Source: an uncultured Bacilli bacterium (GTDB lineage: Bacteria > Bacillota_I > Bacilli_A > RF39 > UBA660). Taken from it: 64,000 bases of DNA. The translations under genes were made by a program, and so were the position numbers. The stretch is taken from the NCBI GenBank assembly GCA_934101575.1, contig CAKORJ010000001.1, positions 496,001 to 560,000 on the forward strand. Reading direction: 5' to 3'. Below, piece after piece: positions 26,381-34,291 of this stretch. A model generated the notes under the pieces. The model saw only the letters and a list, made by a program, of their open reading frames with translations. It searched no databases and was not told the origin of the DNA. How positions within the stretch are numbered: the stretch's first letter is position 1; each line of letters starts with the position of its first letter.

Positions 26381-27796
26381 TTATTTTAAGACTTTTTGTT
26401 TTGATGGTTTGCCCTTTAATCTTGTTTTTGTTTTATATGTTGGCATTATTGAAATTATATTTTTTGTATTTAGTGGGGTTATTACCATTACTTTATTACT
26501 TGGTTTATTATCTGTATCATATACAGTTTCATCTATTTCTACTATATATAAATCTTCGGCGGATATAGTGTCATAATAGTTGTCTTCGGTTAATTTTTCT
26601 TTTACTTGTTTTAGGATACTTTCTATGTTTTTGCTGCCTTTGAAAAACTTTCTTGATATATTTTTTGTTTTTTCTTCATCAAAATCTTCTAATTGCGATA
26701 CATAGTAAACACTTTTATCCAATTCTTCACCATCTTTATATTTTAGATATGTTAATATTCTTCGGTAGTTTTTAAAATCTGTTGTTTCTTTTAGATCACT
26801 TAAGCTTATTTTACTTATTATTTTTTTTGCTGCGTCTATGTTTTCTTCTTTTAAAAATATATCTGTTAGTGTTAATAATGACTTTATTTCATATCTTGTG
26901 TTTATACAGTGTAATAGTTCTTCTTTTGATTCTTCTTTATTTCCTGACTGTTTTAAAAGAATTGCTAGTCTATAGTTTATTGCAGGGTTTTCTTCTATTT
27001 CTTTGGCTTGTTGATATGTTTGGTATGCTTCGTCATATTTTTTCATCATTTCACATACCATTCCTTTTTCGAGGTATGCTATTGTGCTTTTTTTACTTTT
27101 TACTGCTTTGTCTATATATTTTTTTGCTTCGTTTAGGTGACCTTGTTCTCTTTCGCACTTACTTAATTCCGTTAAAGCACATATATTATTTGGTTCTATT
27201 TTGATTCCTCTTATTAAATATTCTTTGGCTTTTTCTATATTTCCTGATTTTAATTCTAATATTCCTATTTTTATTAGTGTTCTTAAATCATATCTTTTTA
27301 GGTTTAATACTTTTTGATAATACATACGTGCTTTATCTATATCTTGGTTTTCTTCGGCTAAAAGACCTAATTCATAGAGCGCTCCTTTATCTTGTTTTAA
27401 ATCTGCTAAATCTAAAAGATGATATTTTGCTTGCAATTGATCCCCACTTTTTTTATAAGCCTTTGCCATTTCTAGTTTTGATTTTGTTGATAATGGATCT
27501 TGAAATAATGATTCCTTAAAATGTTTTATTGCTTGTTCATAGTTTTTATCATATGTTTCTAACTTTCCTATTTCATAACTTATTTGTGATGGGTCATATA
27601 CGTCTTTCATAAGTTCTAGCAATTCTTTTACTCTTTCTCTATTAGATGGATATGTTCCTATTATTTTTAAAATATTGTACATTATTTCATAGTTTTCTTC
27701 ATGTTTTTTTAGCATTTGTGATAGTAGTTTTAGTTTTTTGATTCTATCTTTTTCTTTTAGTATTTCGTATAAGTTTTTTCTATCTTCTTTTGTCAT
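26381..27796 (-). CDS. Tetratricopeptide-repeat protein
   Basis: 471 aa. From about residue 60 to 330 the sequence is a series of 34-residue TPR units, for example YEQAIKHFKESLFQDPLSTKSKLEMAKAY and NIEKAKEYLIRGIKIEPNNICALTELSKC, each with the small/aromatic spacing of the family. There is no signal peptide. The C-terminal about 110 residues (LTEDNYYDTISAEDLYIVEIDET) are not TPR and may form a small beta domain. TPR arrays hold protein partners; nothing here shows which. Upstream is GGGGGAAAATATGAC before the ATG. Confidence 0.8.
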   Translation of the reverse strand: MTKEDRKNLYEILKEKDRIKKLKLLSQMLKKHEENYEIMYNILKIIGTYPSNRERVKELLELMKDVYDPSQISYEIGKLETYDKNYEQAIKHFKESLFQDPLSTKSKLEMAKAYKKSGDQLQAKYHLLDLADLKQDKGALYELGLLAEENQDIDKARMYYQKVLNLKRYDLRTLIKIGILELKSGNIEKAKEYLIRGIKIEPNNICALTELSKCEREQGHLNEAKKYIDKAVKSKKSTIAYLEKGMVCEMMKKYDEAYQTYQQAKEIEENPAINYRLAILLKQSGNKEESKEELLHCINTRYEIKSLLTLTDIFLKEENIDAAKKIISKISLSDLKETTDFKNYRRILTYLKYKDGEELDKSVYYVSQLEDFDEEKTKNISRKFFKGSKNIESILKQVKEKLTEDNYYDTISAEDLYIVEIDETVYDTDNKPSNKVMVITPLNTKNIISIMPTYKTKTRLKGKPSKQKVLK

Positions 27797-27908
27797 GTCA
27801 TATTTTCCCCCTTTTTTAGATTAGTTGTTATTATACTATGTGAATCTATAAAAAGCAAATAAAAAAATATTTATATTTTAGCTTTATAAATATCTTATAT
27901 TATATATT

Positions 27909-28844
27909 TTACTTTAGTACTTTGTTTAGTAATTTTTCTTTTTTTACTCCATTTAAGTAATCTTTTACTGGTACTTGTTTTTTTCCTGGTACTTGTATCT
28001 TTGTTATTGCTATTTCTTTATCTTTACAACATACATATATTTTATCTTTATCTATTTCTGATATTGTTCCTGGTTCTTTTTTTGCTTCTTTATCTGTTTT
28101 TTCTGAAAGTAATATTTTAATTCTATTGTTTTCTAATAATGCATATGTTCCAGGGGTGCTTGATAATGCTCTTATTTTATTATGTACTATTTCTTGACTG
28201 TTATTAAAATCTATGTGTTCATCTTCTTTCTTTATTACTGGTGCTAGTGTTTTTTTGTTATGATCTTGTTTTATTCTTGGGGCTGTTTGGTTAAATATAT
28301 CTGGTAATGTTTGTTTTAAGAGTTTTGCTCCTAGTTTACTCATTTTTTCGCTTATTATGTCATATGTATCATTTTCTTTTATTTCTAGTGTTTCTTCGGT
28401 TATTATATCACCACTATCCATGCCTTTATCTGTATACATTATAGTGATGCCTGTTTCTTTTTCTCCGTTCATTATGGCGTGCTGAATTGGTGCTCCTCCT
28501 CTATATTTTGGAAGTAGTGATCCGTGAACATTTACTGTATTGTATTTTGGAGCATATATTAATTTTTCTGGGATAATTTGTCCATAGGCACATGTTATTA
28601 TTATATCTGGATTTAAATCTATTATGTCTTGATACTCTTCTCTTAATTTTTTTGGTGATAATACTTTTATGTTATGTTCTAAAGCATACTCTTTTACTTT
28701 GCAAGGTGTTAATACTTTTTTTCTACCTACTTCTTTATCTGGTTGAGTTACTACACCAATTACATCTGTATTTTCTATTAACATTTCTAAAACTGGGATA
28801 CTATAACTTGGAGTTCCCATAAATACTACTTTTTTGTCTTTCAT
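27909..28844 (-). CDS. fmt: Methionyl-tRNA formyltransferase
   Basis: 311 aa. Fmt formylates the initiator Met-tRNA using 10-formyl-THF. Key motifs are visible: FMGTPSYSIPVLEML at the N-terminus, the catalytic loop NVHGSLLPKYRGGAPIQHAI (Asn-His-Asp triad region), ETGITIMYTDKGMDSGDI, and the C-terminal OB-type tRNA-binding domain (from about 205). It belongs to the same run as a small conserved protein and trmD/rimM. An initiator tRNA-fMet gene is present in the tRNA cluster of this window. AAAGGAAATTTATG gives the start. Confidence 0.95.
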   Translation of the reverse strand: MKDKKVVFMGTPSYSIPVLEMLIENTDVIGVVTQPDKEVGRKKVLTPCKVKEYALEHNIKVLSPKKLREEYQDIIDLNPDIIITCAYGQIIPEKLIYAPKYNTVNVHGSLLPKYRGGAPIQHAIMNGEKETGITIMYTDKGMDSGDIITEETLEIKENDTYDIISEKMSKLGAKLLKQTLPDIFNQTAPRIKQDHNKKTLAPVIKKEDEHIDFNNSQEIVHNKIRALSSTPGTYALLENNRIKILLSEKTDKEAKKEPGTISEIDKDKIYVCCKDKEIAITKIQVPGKKQVPVKDYLNGVKKEKLLNKVLK

Positions 28845-28855
28845 AAATTTCCTTT

Positions 28856-29326
28856 CTACCTAGATGATTTACCTTTTTTTACTTGTGATTCGTATTCAAG
28901 TTGACTTTCTATGATAAATCTTCTTCTTTCTTCAGTTTCTTGTTCTAATAATTCTAGTTTTTTTGATATTGTTTTTAATTCTTCCTCTTCCATATATTCT
29001 TTATATTTTGTATATATAAGATCTCTTAATCTTTGTATTTCTGTTATGGCTAACATATATGGAGTATCATCATCACCATCATCATCTTCATATATAATTT
29101 TAAGCATTTTTAATATTCTTTCATAATGCTTGTTACATTTTTTATCTATTAATTTTTTTATTAAACCGGGATTTATTATTACCATTTCATTTACATTTAT
29201 CATGTTTTCAAACTCTATATTGTGTTTTGGTTTTACTTTAAATCCTTTTCTTTTGTCATATTCCATATATATTACTGCATCTGTTTTAGCATCTTTTTTT
29301 ACTACAAATTTTCTTGATACGGACAT
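28856..29326 (-). CDS. Hypothetical helical protein between fmt and trmD
   Basis: 156 aa, soluble. The N-terminal 35 residues form beta strands (RKFVVKKDAKTDAVIYMEYDK). Then follows a motif NEMVIINPGLIKKLIDKKCNKHYERILKML, an acidic cluster EDDDGDDD and a long C-terminal coiled coil rich in Glu/Lys. I recognise no named family. It is nine bases from trmD and 11 from fmt on the same strand, so it is co-expressed with translation genes, but that does not establish its role. Confidence 0.6.
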   Translation of the reverse strand: MSVSRKFVVKKDAKTDAVIYMEYDKRKGFKVKPKHNIEFENMINVNEMVIINPGLIKKLIDKKCNKHYERILKMLKIIYEDDDGDDDTPYMLAITEIQRLRDLIYTKYKEYMEEEELKTISKKLELLEQETEERRRFIIESQLEYESQVKKGKSSR

Positions 29327-29335
29327 ATTATCACC

Positions 29336-29995
29336 TTACTTTTCTTTACTTTGTTTTTCTTTTGTTAATCTGATTTGTTCTTGTTTTCTATATTCTTCTA
29401 TTTTCTTATGATTGCCACTTAGTAATACTTCTGGTACTTTCATGCCTTTAAAGTCTCTTGGTTTGGTGTATACCGGATAATCAAGCAAATCTTTACTAAA
29501 TGATTCACTTTCTAAAGACTCTTTACTTATTACACCATCTATTAATCTTATTACGGCATCACTTATCATCATTGCAGGTAATTCTCCGCCAGTTAAAATA
29601 AAATCTCCTATTGAAATTTCTTCATCTACTAACAGTTTTATTCTATCATCAAAGCCTTCATAGTGTCCACATATTATGATTATGTGTTTTTTTTGCGATA
29701 ATTGTTCTGCTTTTTTTTGATTAAATGTTGTCCCGGTTGGGGTTAATAATATTATATGTGAATCTTTTGTTTTTAAATGTTCTAGAGCATCATATATTGG
29801 TTGTATTTGTAAAACCATGCCCGCTCCTCCGCCAAATGGTGTGTCATCTACTTTGCCATGAGGATCTGTTGTGTAATCTCTAAAGTTTATTATGTTTATT
29901 TTTATTTTTTTCTTTTCTATTGCTCTTTTTATTATTGATTCTGTTAGAAATCCATTAAACATTTCTGGAAATAGTGTTAATATATCAATCTTCAT
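29336..29995 (-). CDS. trmD: tRNA (guanine-37-N1)-methyltransferase TrmD
   Basis: 219 aa SPOUT-class enzyme that makes m1G37 in tRNAs reading CNN codons and prevents +1 frameshifting. Motifs: IDILTLFPEMFNGFLTESIIKRA, GGGAGMVLQIQPI, and the deep trefoil-knot SAM site ICGHYEGFDDR and ISIGDFILTGGELPAM. Slightly short at the C-terminus compared with the usual 240-250 aa. Overlaps the end of rimM by 11 bases, the conserved rimM-trmD coupling. Confidence 0.95.
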   Translation of the reverse strand: MKIDILTLFPEMFNGFLTESIIKRAIEKKKIKINIINFRDYTTDPHGKVDDTPFGGGAGMVLQIQPIYDALEHLKTKDSHIILLTPTGTTFNQKKAEQLSQKKHIIIICGHYEGFDDRIKLLVDEEISIGDFILTGGELPAMMISDAVIRLIDGVISKESLESESFSKDLLDYPVYTKPRDFKGMKVPEVLLSGNHKKIEEYRKQEQIRLTKEKQSKEK

Positions 29996-30482
29996 TTAAT
30001 AATCCCTCCACGTTTTTTAATATTATTCTGTCTTCTTTTATTACTTTTTCTATAAAGTTATCATTTAATGGAACTAAGACTTCTTCTTTGCCTTGTATTT
30101 CTAAAACATAATTTTTGTTTCCACAGTCTATTATATCTTTTACTTTACCTATGTTTTTTTCTTTATAATAACAATTTAAATTTATATAATCTTCAAATAC
30201 GTATTCATTTTCTTTTAGATTTAGGTCTTCTTTGTTTATATATATCTTTTTATTTCTTAGGTTTTCTACTAGATTTATATCTTCTAGATTTTTAAATGTT
30301 AATAATATATATTTGTTATGTTTCCTTTGTTTTTTTAGTTTTACGTGGTGTTTTTCTTCACCAATATAAAAATTAAAATCTTCTTTTAGAATGTTATCTT
30401 TGTACTTAAAATCTGTTGTTAATTTTAATTCTCCTTTTAGTCCATGTGTACTATGTAGTTTCCCTATATAGATATATTTCAT
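29985..30482 (-). CDS. rimM: Ribosome maturation factor RimM
   Basis: 165 aa. RimM binds ribosomal protein uS19 and helps 16S rRNA head maturation. The N-terminal beta-barrel begins with the family motif YIGKLHSTHGLKGELKL and the C-terminal PRC-barrel has VFEDYINLNCYYKEKNIGKVKDIID and VPLNDNFIEKV. First gene of rimM-trmD-(hypothetical)-fmt. GAGGTGTTTTTATATG gives the start. rpsP and ffh, its frequent neighbours, are absent. Confidence 0.92.
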   Translation of the reverse strand: MKYIYIGKLHSTHGLKGELKLTTDFKYKDNILKEDFNFYIGEEKHHVKLKKQRKHNKYILLTFKNLEDINLVENLRNKKIYINKEDLNLKENEYVFEDYINLNCYYKEKNIGKVKDIIDCGNKNYVLEIQGKEEVLVPLNDNFIEKVIKEDRIILKNVEGLLNED

Positions 30483-30535
30483 ATAAAAACACCTCGAATC
30501 AATATTTATTATACATTAATTTTTTGTTTTTTTAA

Positions 30536-30558
30536 AGAAAAAAAGACCTTATGGTCTT
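30536..30558 (-). terminator. Terminator of the NPNTG surface protein gene
   Basis: On the minus strand AAGACC-ATA-AGGTCTT followed by seven T, overlapping the stop codon. Confidence 0.75.
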
Positions 30559-31249
30559 ATGAATACTTTCTTTTTAATAGTATTGTTGATCCTACTATTA
30601 TGCAAAGTGGAACTAAGTACATTGCATAATCACTTATTCCTGTATTTGGATTTGATTCTGATCGTACTGTTGTTTCATCTTCATCTGTTGTTTGTGATGT
30701 TGTTACTGTTTTATCTGAATCTAGGAATGCTATTTCTCCTAATGTTGTTGAACTTGTTGATTCTAAAATCATTCTATCTATATATACTTTTGATGTGTCT
30801 CCATCTTTAACTGCTGCTACTGCTAAAACATATCCGTTATGTTTTCCAGATTCATATGTTAATCCACTTAATGTTATTTCATTATCACTTGATAATGTCC
30901 ATTTTTCTAGATCTGCGGCTTTTACTGTTCCTATTTTGCTTTGAAATTGTGATTCATAGTCTCCAACACTTGATGCTGCTTTTGAATATTGATCTGTACT
31001 TGAATCAGTATTATCTATTGTATATCTTGCTTTTACATAATCACTAAATTGTGTTTGATCTAGTGCTACGTATTTATAATAAAATTTATATTTATTTGCT
31101 GTATCTACTTGTACTATTTCTTTATCGCTACCGCCTATTGTTTTAGATATTGTAGCTACACTTGATAAACCTTGTTCATCGGCATTAACAGAACCTATAA
31201 AGCTTAATCCAATTACAAATACAGTTATTATTGATAGTATCTTTTTCAT
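30557..31249 (-). CDS. Exported protein with a sortase-type NPNTG C-terminal signal
   Basis: 230 aa, AAGGAGTGATAATATG start. A signal peptide (1-23, ending SVNA-DE) leads to an ectodomain with a repetitive YKFYYKYVALDQTQFSDYVKARYTID region and ending in GKHNGYVLAVAAVKDGDTSKVYIDRMILE. The C-terminus is SNPNTGIS, a hydrophobic helix and KRKYS, the three-part layout of a sortase sorting signal with N in the first position instead of L. A helix retained as a plain membrane anchor is the alternative. I do not recognise the ectodomain family. Single gene with its own terminator. Confidence 0.65.
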   Translation of the reverse strand: MKKILSIITVFVIGLSFIGSVNADEQGLSSVATISKTIGGSDKEIVQVDTANKYKFYYKYVALDQTQFSDYVKARYTIDNTDSSTDQYSKAASSVGDYESQFQSKIGTVKAADLEKWTLSSDNEITLSGLTYESGKHNGYVLAVAAVKDGDTSKVYIDRMILESTSSTTLGEIAFLDSDKTVTTSQTTDEDETTVRSESNPNTGISDYAMYLVPLCIIVGSTILLKRKYS

Positions 31250-31324
31250 ATTATCACTCCTTATAATAATAATATAACTTTAATTTTTAGTTGTGTAAAT
31301 GTTTTTTGAAATAAGTTTACGTTC

Positions 31325-32557
31325 CTATTGTAAACTAGTGTCTAGTGGCAATTTTATTATTACTTTTGTATATTTATTTTCTTCTGATTTATAGATTAAT
31401 TCTCCATTGTGTTGACTTATTATTTCTTTTGATAAGGCTACACCTATACCACAACCTTTTTGTTTTGATGAGTAGAATAAATCCCCTATTTTTTCTAGAT
31501 TTTCTTTTGAAATGCCACATCCATTATCTTTTATTTCTATTGTTACTGTTTTTTTGTTTTGTTTTATACTTATTTTAATTAATCCTTGTGTTTTTATTGC
31601 TTCACTACTATTTTTTAATATGTTGATAAGTACTTGTTTTAATCTTTTGTAGTCTCCATTTATATATATTTCATCTACTGATTTGTATTCTATTTTTATA
31701 TTTTTTGTTTTAAATATTGGCATTAGGCTATCTATAGTATCATTTATTAAATAGTCTATATCCATTATATCTTTTTTTATACTTATTTTTGTGTACTGAC
31801 TAAAGTTATCCATTATATCTAAAGCTCTATCTATTTCACTTAGAATTATTTCATTATATTTTTGGGATTTTTCTTTATTATCATAGTCTATCATTGATAG
31901 ATATCCTTTACAGACTGCTATTGGGTTTTTTACTTCATGTGTTATTTTAAATAATGAATTTTTTAGATTTTTTTCTTTTTCTAGTTCTTTTAGGGTTTGA
32001 TTTAATGATATAGTCTCCTCTATTTTACTTATTATATTTATTACTAATATTCCTATTAAATAGAATACTGTTAATGATATGATTATTTTTATTATTGTTT
32101 CTATATTTTGATTATTTGATATGTAGTACTCTTCTATGGTCATTACTATTCCTTTTATACAGGTAAATGTTAGTATTATTGTTTCTTGTTTTTTTATTTT
32201 TATTGTTAATACTACAAATATTAATATATAAAATAAATACTCTAGGACTGTTATTATTGTGTTTTCTCCCATACTACAGTTAAATATTATTAGTATTAGT
32301 GATATTACTATTGTTGTGTGTTTTCTGTTATATAATATTGATATTATAATAGGCATGTTTACTAATAGGACATCATAAGGCATTTCTTTATTATAGTACT
32401 TTATTAATAAAAATAAACTTGTGATGCTTGCTATATCTATTAGGGTATCTTTTTTTAACTTTCCTATATTTTTATAATAAGCTTTTAATATTGTTACTGC
32501 TAAAACTGGAAATATTATTAATATTACATCTAAAATTATTGTATCAAAAAATGACAT
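31325..32557 (-). CDS. Membrane sensor histidine kinase (KinB-like layout)
   Basis: 410 aa. Five to six membrane helices fill residues 1-190 without a large extracellular loop, followed by a short coiled coil and a HisKA domain with H-box KITHEVKNPIAVCKGYLSMID, then HATPase_c with N-box QVLINILKNSSEAI, G1 KDNGCGISKENL and G2 KGCGIGVALSKEII. It should autophosphorylate on His. No response regulator is next to it. Orphan multi-helix kinases of this design feed the Spo0 phosphorelay in Bacilli; the two CotZ-like genes nearby fit that idea but do not prove it. GGTGATAATATG start. An EIIB-like gene lies 62 bases upstream on the same strand. Confidence 0.85.
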   Translation of the reverse strand: MSFFDTIILDVILIIFPVLAVTILKAYYKNIGKLKKDTLIDIASITSLFLLIKYYNKEMPYDVLLVNMPIIISILYNRKHTTIVISLILIIFNCSMGENTIITVLEYLFYILIFVVLTIKIKKQETIILTFTCIKGIVMTIEEYYISNNQNIETIIKIIISLTVFYLIGILVINIISKIEETISLNQTLKELEKEKNLKNSLFKITHEVKNPIAVCKGYLSMIDYDNKEKSQKYNEIILSEIDRALDIMDNFSQYTKISIKKDIMDIDYLINDTIDSLMPIFKTKNIKIEYKSVDEIYINGDYKRLKQVLINILKNSSEAIKTQGLIKISIKQNKKTVTIEIKDNGCGISKENLEKIGDLFYSSKQKGCGIGVALSKEIISQHNGELIYKSEENKYTKVIIKLPLDTSLQ

Positions 32558-32619
32558 ATTATCACCTGTTTATATAATATAGGAAATAAATGTCATATTT
32601 TGTCGAATTTTGTCTTATA

Positions 32620-32931
32620 TTATTTTATTTCGTCGATATATTTTTTTAATTGTTTTGAGTTTGGACCTAGTATTATTTTTAACTGATTGTCTAATTCTAC
32701 TATTCCTTTTGCTCCTAGATTTATTATTGCATCTTTATTTACTTTTTCTATATCTTGTAATGTTACAATAAATCTTGATAAGTTTACTTCTGTATCTATT
32801 ATGTTATCTTTTCCTCCTAGATACTCTACTAATTTATTCATATCTAGTTTTACATCTTTTTTGTTTATTTTTAGTATTGCTAATAATACTATAACAAATA
32901 CTACAATAATTATAAAATATTCATAAGTCAT
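32620..32931 (-). CDS. Membrane-anchored PTS EIIB-like domain lacking the phosphorylation Cys
   Basis: 103 aa. One N-terminal membrane helix (about 3-21) is followed by a glucose-type EIIB fold: KLVEYLGGKDNIIDTEVNLSRFIVTLQD, then NLGAKGIVELDNQLKIILGPNSKQLKKYI. In real EIIB domains the first motif reads GGKxNI...CxTRLRxxxxD and its Cys carries the phosphate; here that position is occupied by Asn/Leu, so phosphotransfer is not possible. There is no EIIC. It may be a regulatory or structural relative. AGGTGATTTTATG start. Upstream of the histidine kinase on the same strand. Confidence 0.65.
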   Translation of the reverse strand: MTYEYFIIIVVFVIVLLAILKINKKDVKLDMNKLVEYLGGKDNIIDTEVNLSRFIVTLQDIEKVNKDAIINLGAKGIVELDNQLKIILGPNSKQLKKYIDEIK

Positions 32932-33073
32932 AAAATCACCTATAGTAATTATACAATAAAACTGTCAAAAATAAAACATTTTTTCATACTATTTAGTAAA
33001 TAGGTATTAGTAGTGTTTTTGTTATGTCATTATGAATATCTTATATTAGAAAGAAAAAAGGGGCGTGATATAT

Positions 33074-33478
33074 ATGAATAATAGCTCATGTTGTATTAAT
33101 GACATTTTAGAAGTTATAAATGTTTTGCAGAATCAAGCTGAAAAAATTGATGATATTCCTAGTTCTTGTGATAGACCTTTTTTAGGAGGGGTTAATAGTT
33201 CTAATACTTTTGTTTATAATACTAGACCTGTTACTTTGTATACTTCTAATAATACATTATTTAGTGCACCTTATAGTTTAAATGGTGTTGATGGTACTTC
33301 TAATGTATTTAGGGTTGAAAAAGTTACTGATAGTACTGCTACTTTGATGGTTCTTGCTAATAATCCTGATGATACTAGTGTTTTTCCATATGTGAAGACT
33401 GATTCATACATAATTGTAAACAGTAATTGTGTTTGTGCTATTAGATGTTTGGCTGATACATTTGTTGATTGTGTATAG
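33074..33478 (+). CDS. CotZ/ExsY-like spore coat protein, copy 1
   Basis: 134 aa from the ATG at 33074, with AAGGGG about ten bases upstream; an in-frame GTG at 33065 is less likely. The layout is that of CotY/CotZ/ExsY, the Cys-rich proteins that self-assemble into the spore crust or exosporium basal layer: an N-terminal helix with CC and LEVINVLQNQAEKI, a Cys before the first strand (SSCDRPFLG), NTRPVTLYTSNN, VFRVEKVTDSTATLMVL, and the C-terminal NCVCAIRCLADTFVDC. In CotZ the same position reads LDCFCAINCL. It is followed 15 bases later by a paralogue with an AAAGGAGG site. Confidence 0.75.
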   Translation: MNNSSCCINDILEVINVLQNQAEKIDDIPSSCDRPFLGGVNSSNTFVYNTRPVTLYTSNNTLFSAPYSLNGVDGTSNVFRVEKVTDSTATLMVLANNPDDTSVFPYVKTDSYIIVNSNCVCAIRCLADTFVDCV

Positions 33479-33493
33479 AAAGGAGGTTAGTCT

Positions 33494-33895
33494 ATGTGTT
33501 CAAATGATAATAACTGCGATGGTTTAAGAGATACTTTATGTACTATTATAAATCTTCAAAAACAAGGACAATGTATAGATGATGGAATTAAATCTTGTGA
33601 TAGACCTTATTTAGGGCTTAATAATAATACTGCATATAATACTAGGCCTATAACATTCTACACTTGTCCTAATAACACATTATGGTCTATGCCATATACA
33701 CTTAATGGTACTGATGGTGTTTCTAATGTTTTTAGAGTTGAGACTGCTAATGATTGTTGCTGTACTTGTAGGGTTTTAGCTCCTTCTGATGATGCTACTA
33801 ATCCTTATCAAGCTACTGATTCATTCTTTACTATTAATCTTAACTGTGTTGGAGCTATTAGATGTCTTAATGATACGTATGTTTCTTGTATTTAA
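33494..33895 (+). CDS. CotZ/ExsY-like spore coat protein, copy 2
   Basis: 133 aa, excellent ribosome site AAAGGAGG. About half of the residues align with the preceding gene: LRDTLCTIINLQKQGQCIDDGIKSCDRPYLG, YNTRPITFYTCPNNTLWSMPYTLNGTDGVSNVFRVE, CCCTCRVLAP and LNCVGAIRCLNDTYVSC. It has more cysteines than copy 1 (a CCCTC cluster). Cross-linked assembly through disulphides is known for this family; here it is inferred. The pair is divergent from the EIIB-like/histidine kinase pair and ends in a terminator. Confidence 0.75.
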   Translation: MCSNDNNCDGLRDTLCTIINLQKQGQCIDDGIKSCDRPYLGLNNNTAYNTRPITFYTCPNNTLWSMPYTLNGTDGVSNVFRVETANDCCCTCRVLAPSDDATNPYQATDSFFTINLNCVGAIRCLNDTYVSCI

Positions 33896-33926
33896 AAAAC
33901 TTCAAAAAGAAGTTTTTTATTTTTGA
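33896..33926. terminator. Terminator of the CotZ-like pair
   Basis: AAAACTTC-AAAAA-GAAGTTTT then TTATTTTT directly after the second coat gene. It also overlaps the end of the convergent 101-aa gene. Confidence 0.75.
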
Positions 33927-34222
33927 TAAATCTTAATTATGTCATTTATATTTATTGAATCATTATCTAGTGTTATTAACCTGTTTCCTATTTTGCCTGC
34001 TATTCTTGTTTCATACTTTTTGTCTTTTGTTACGATTACTACGTCTTTGTCAAAGATATAGGTTCCACTCTTTGATAATTTATTTATAAAATCTATTGGG
34101 GATTCATTTATTGATTCTTCTTTTCTTTCTATATCTAATCTATCATCTAAAAATGAATAATAAGCTTTTGTGTTATTGTTTATGTTTCCTATATTTGGTT
34201 TATATATCTCTGGTTTTTTCAT
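33917..34222 (-). CDS. Hypothetical protein, 101 aa
   Basis: Soluble small protein, AAAGGAGGACTTATG start. The first half is polar (PEIYKPNIGNINNNTKAYYSFLDDRLDIERKEESIN); the second half looks like a small beta-barrel (GTYIFDKDVVIVTKDKKYETRIAGKIGNRLITLDNDSININDI), perhaps Sm-like or SH3-like. No named family recognised. It is convergent with the CotZ-like pair and divergent from the SEDS gene. Confidence 0.55.
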   Translation of the reverse strand: MKKPEIYKPNIGNINNNTKAYYSFLDDRLDIERKEESINESPIDFINKLSKSGTYIFDKDVVIVTKDKKYETRIAGKIGNRLITLDNDSININDIIKIYQK

Positions 34223-34291
34223 AAGTCCTCCTTTATTATTATATTTTATGTTTTGAGGAGTAAAAAATTCTAAAAAAGATATAATAATACT

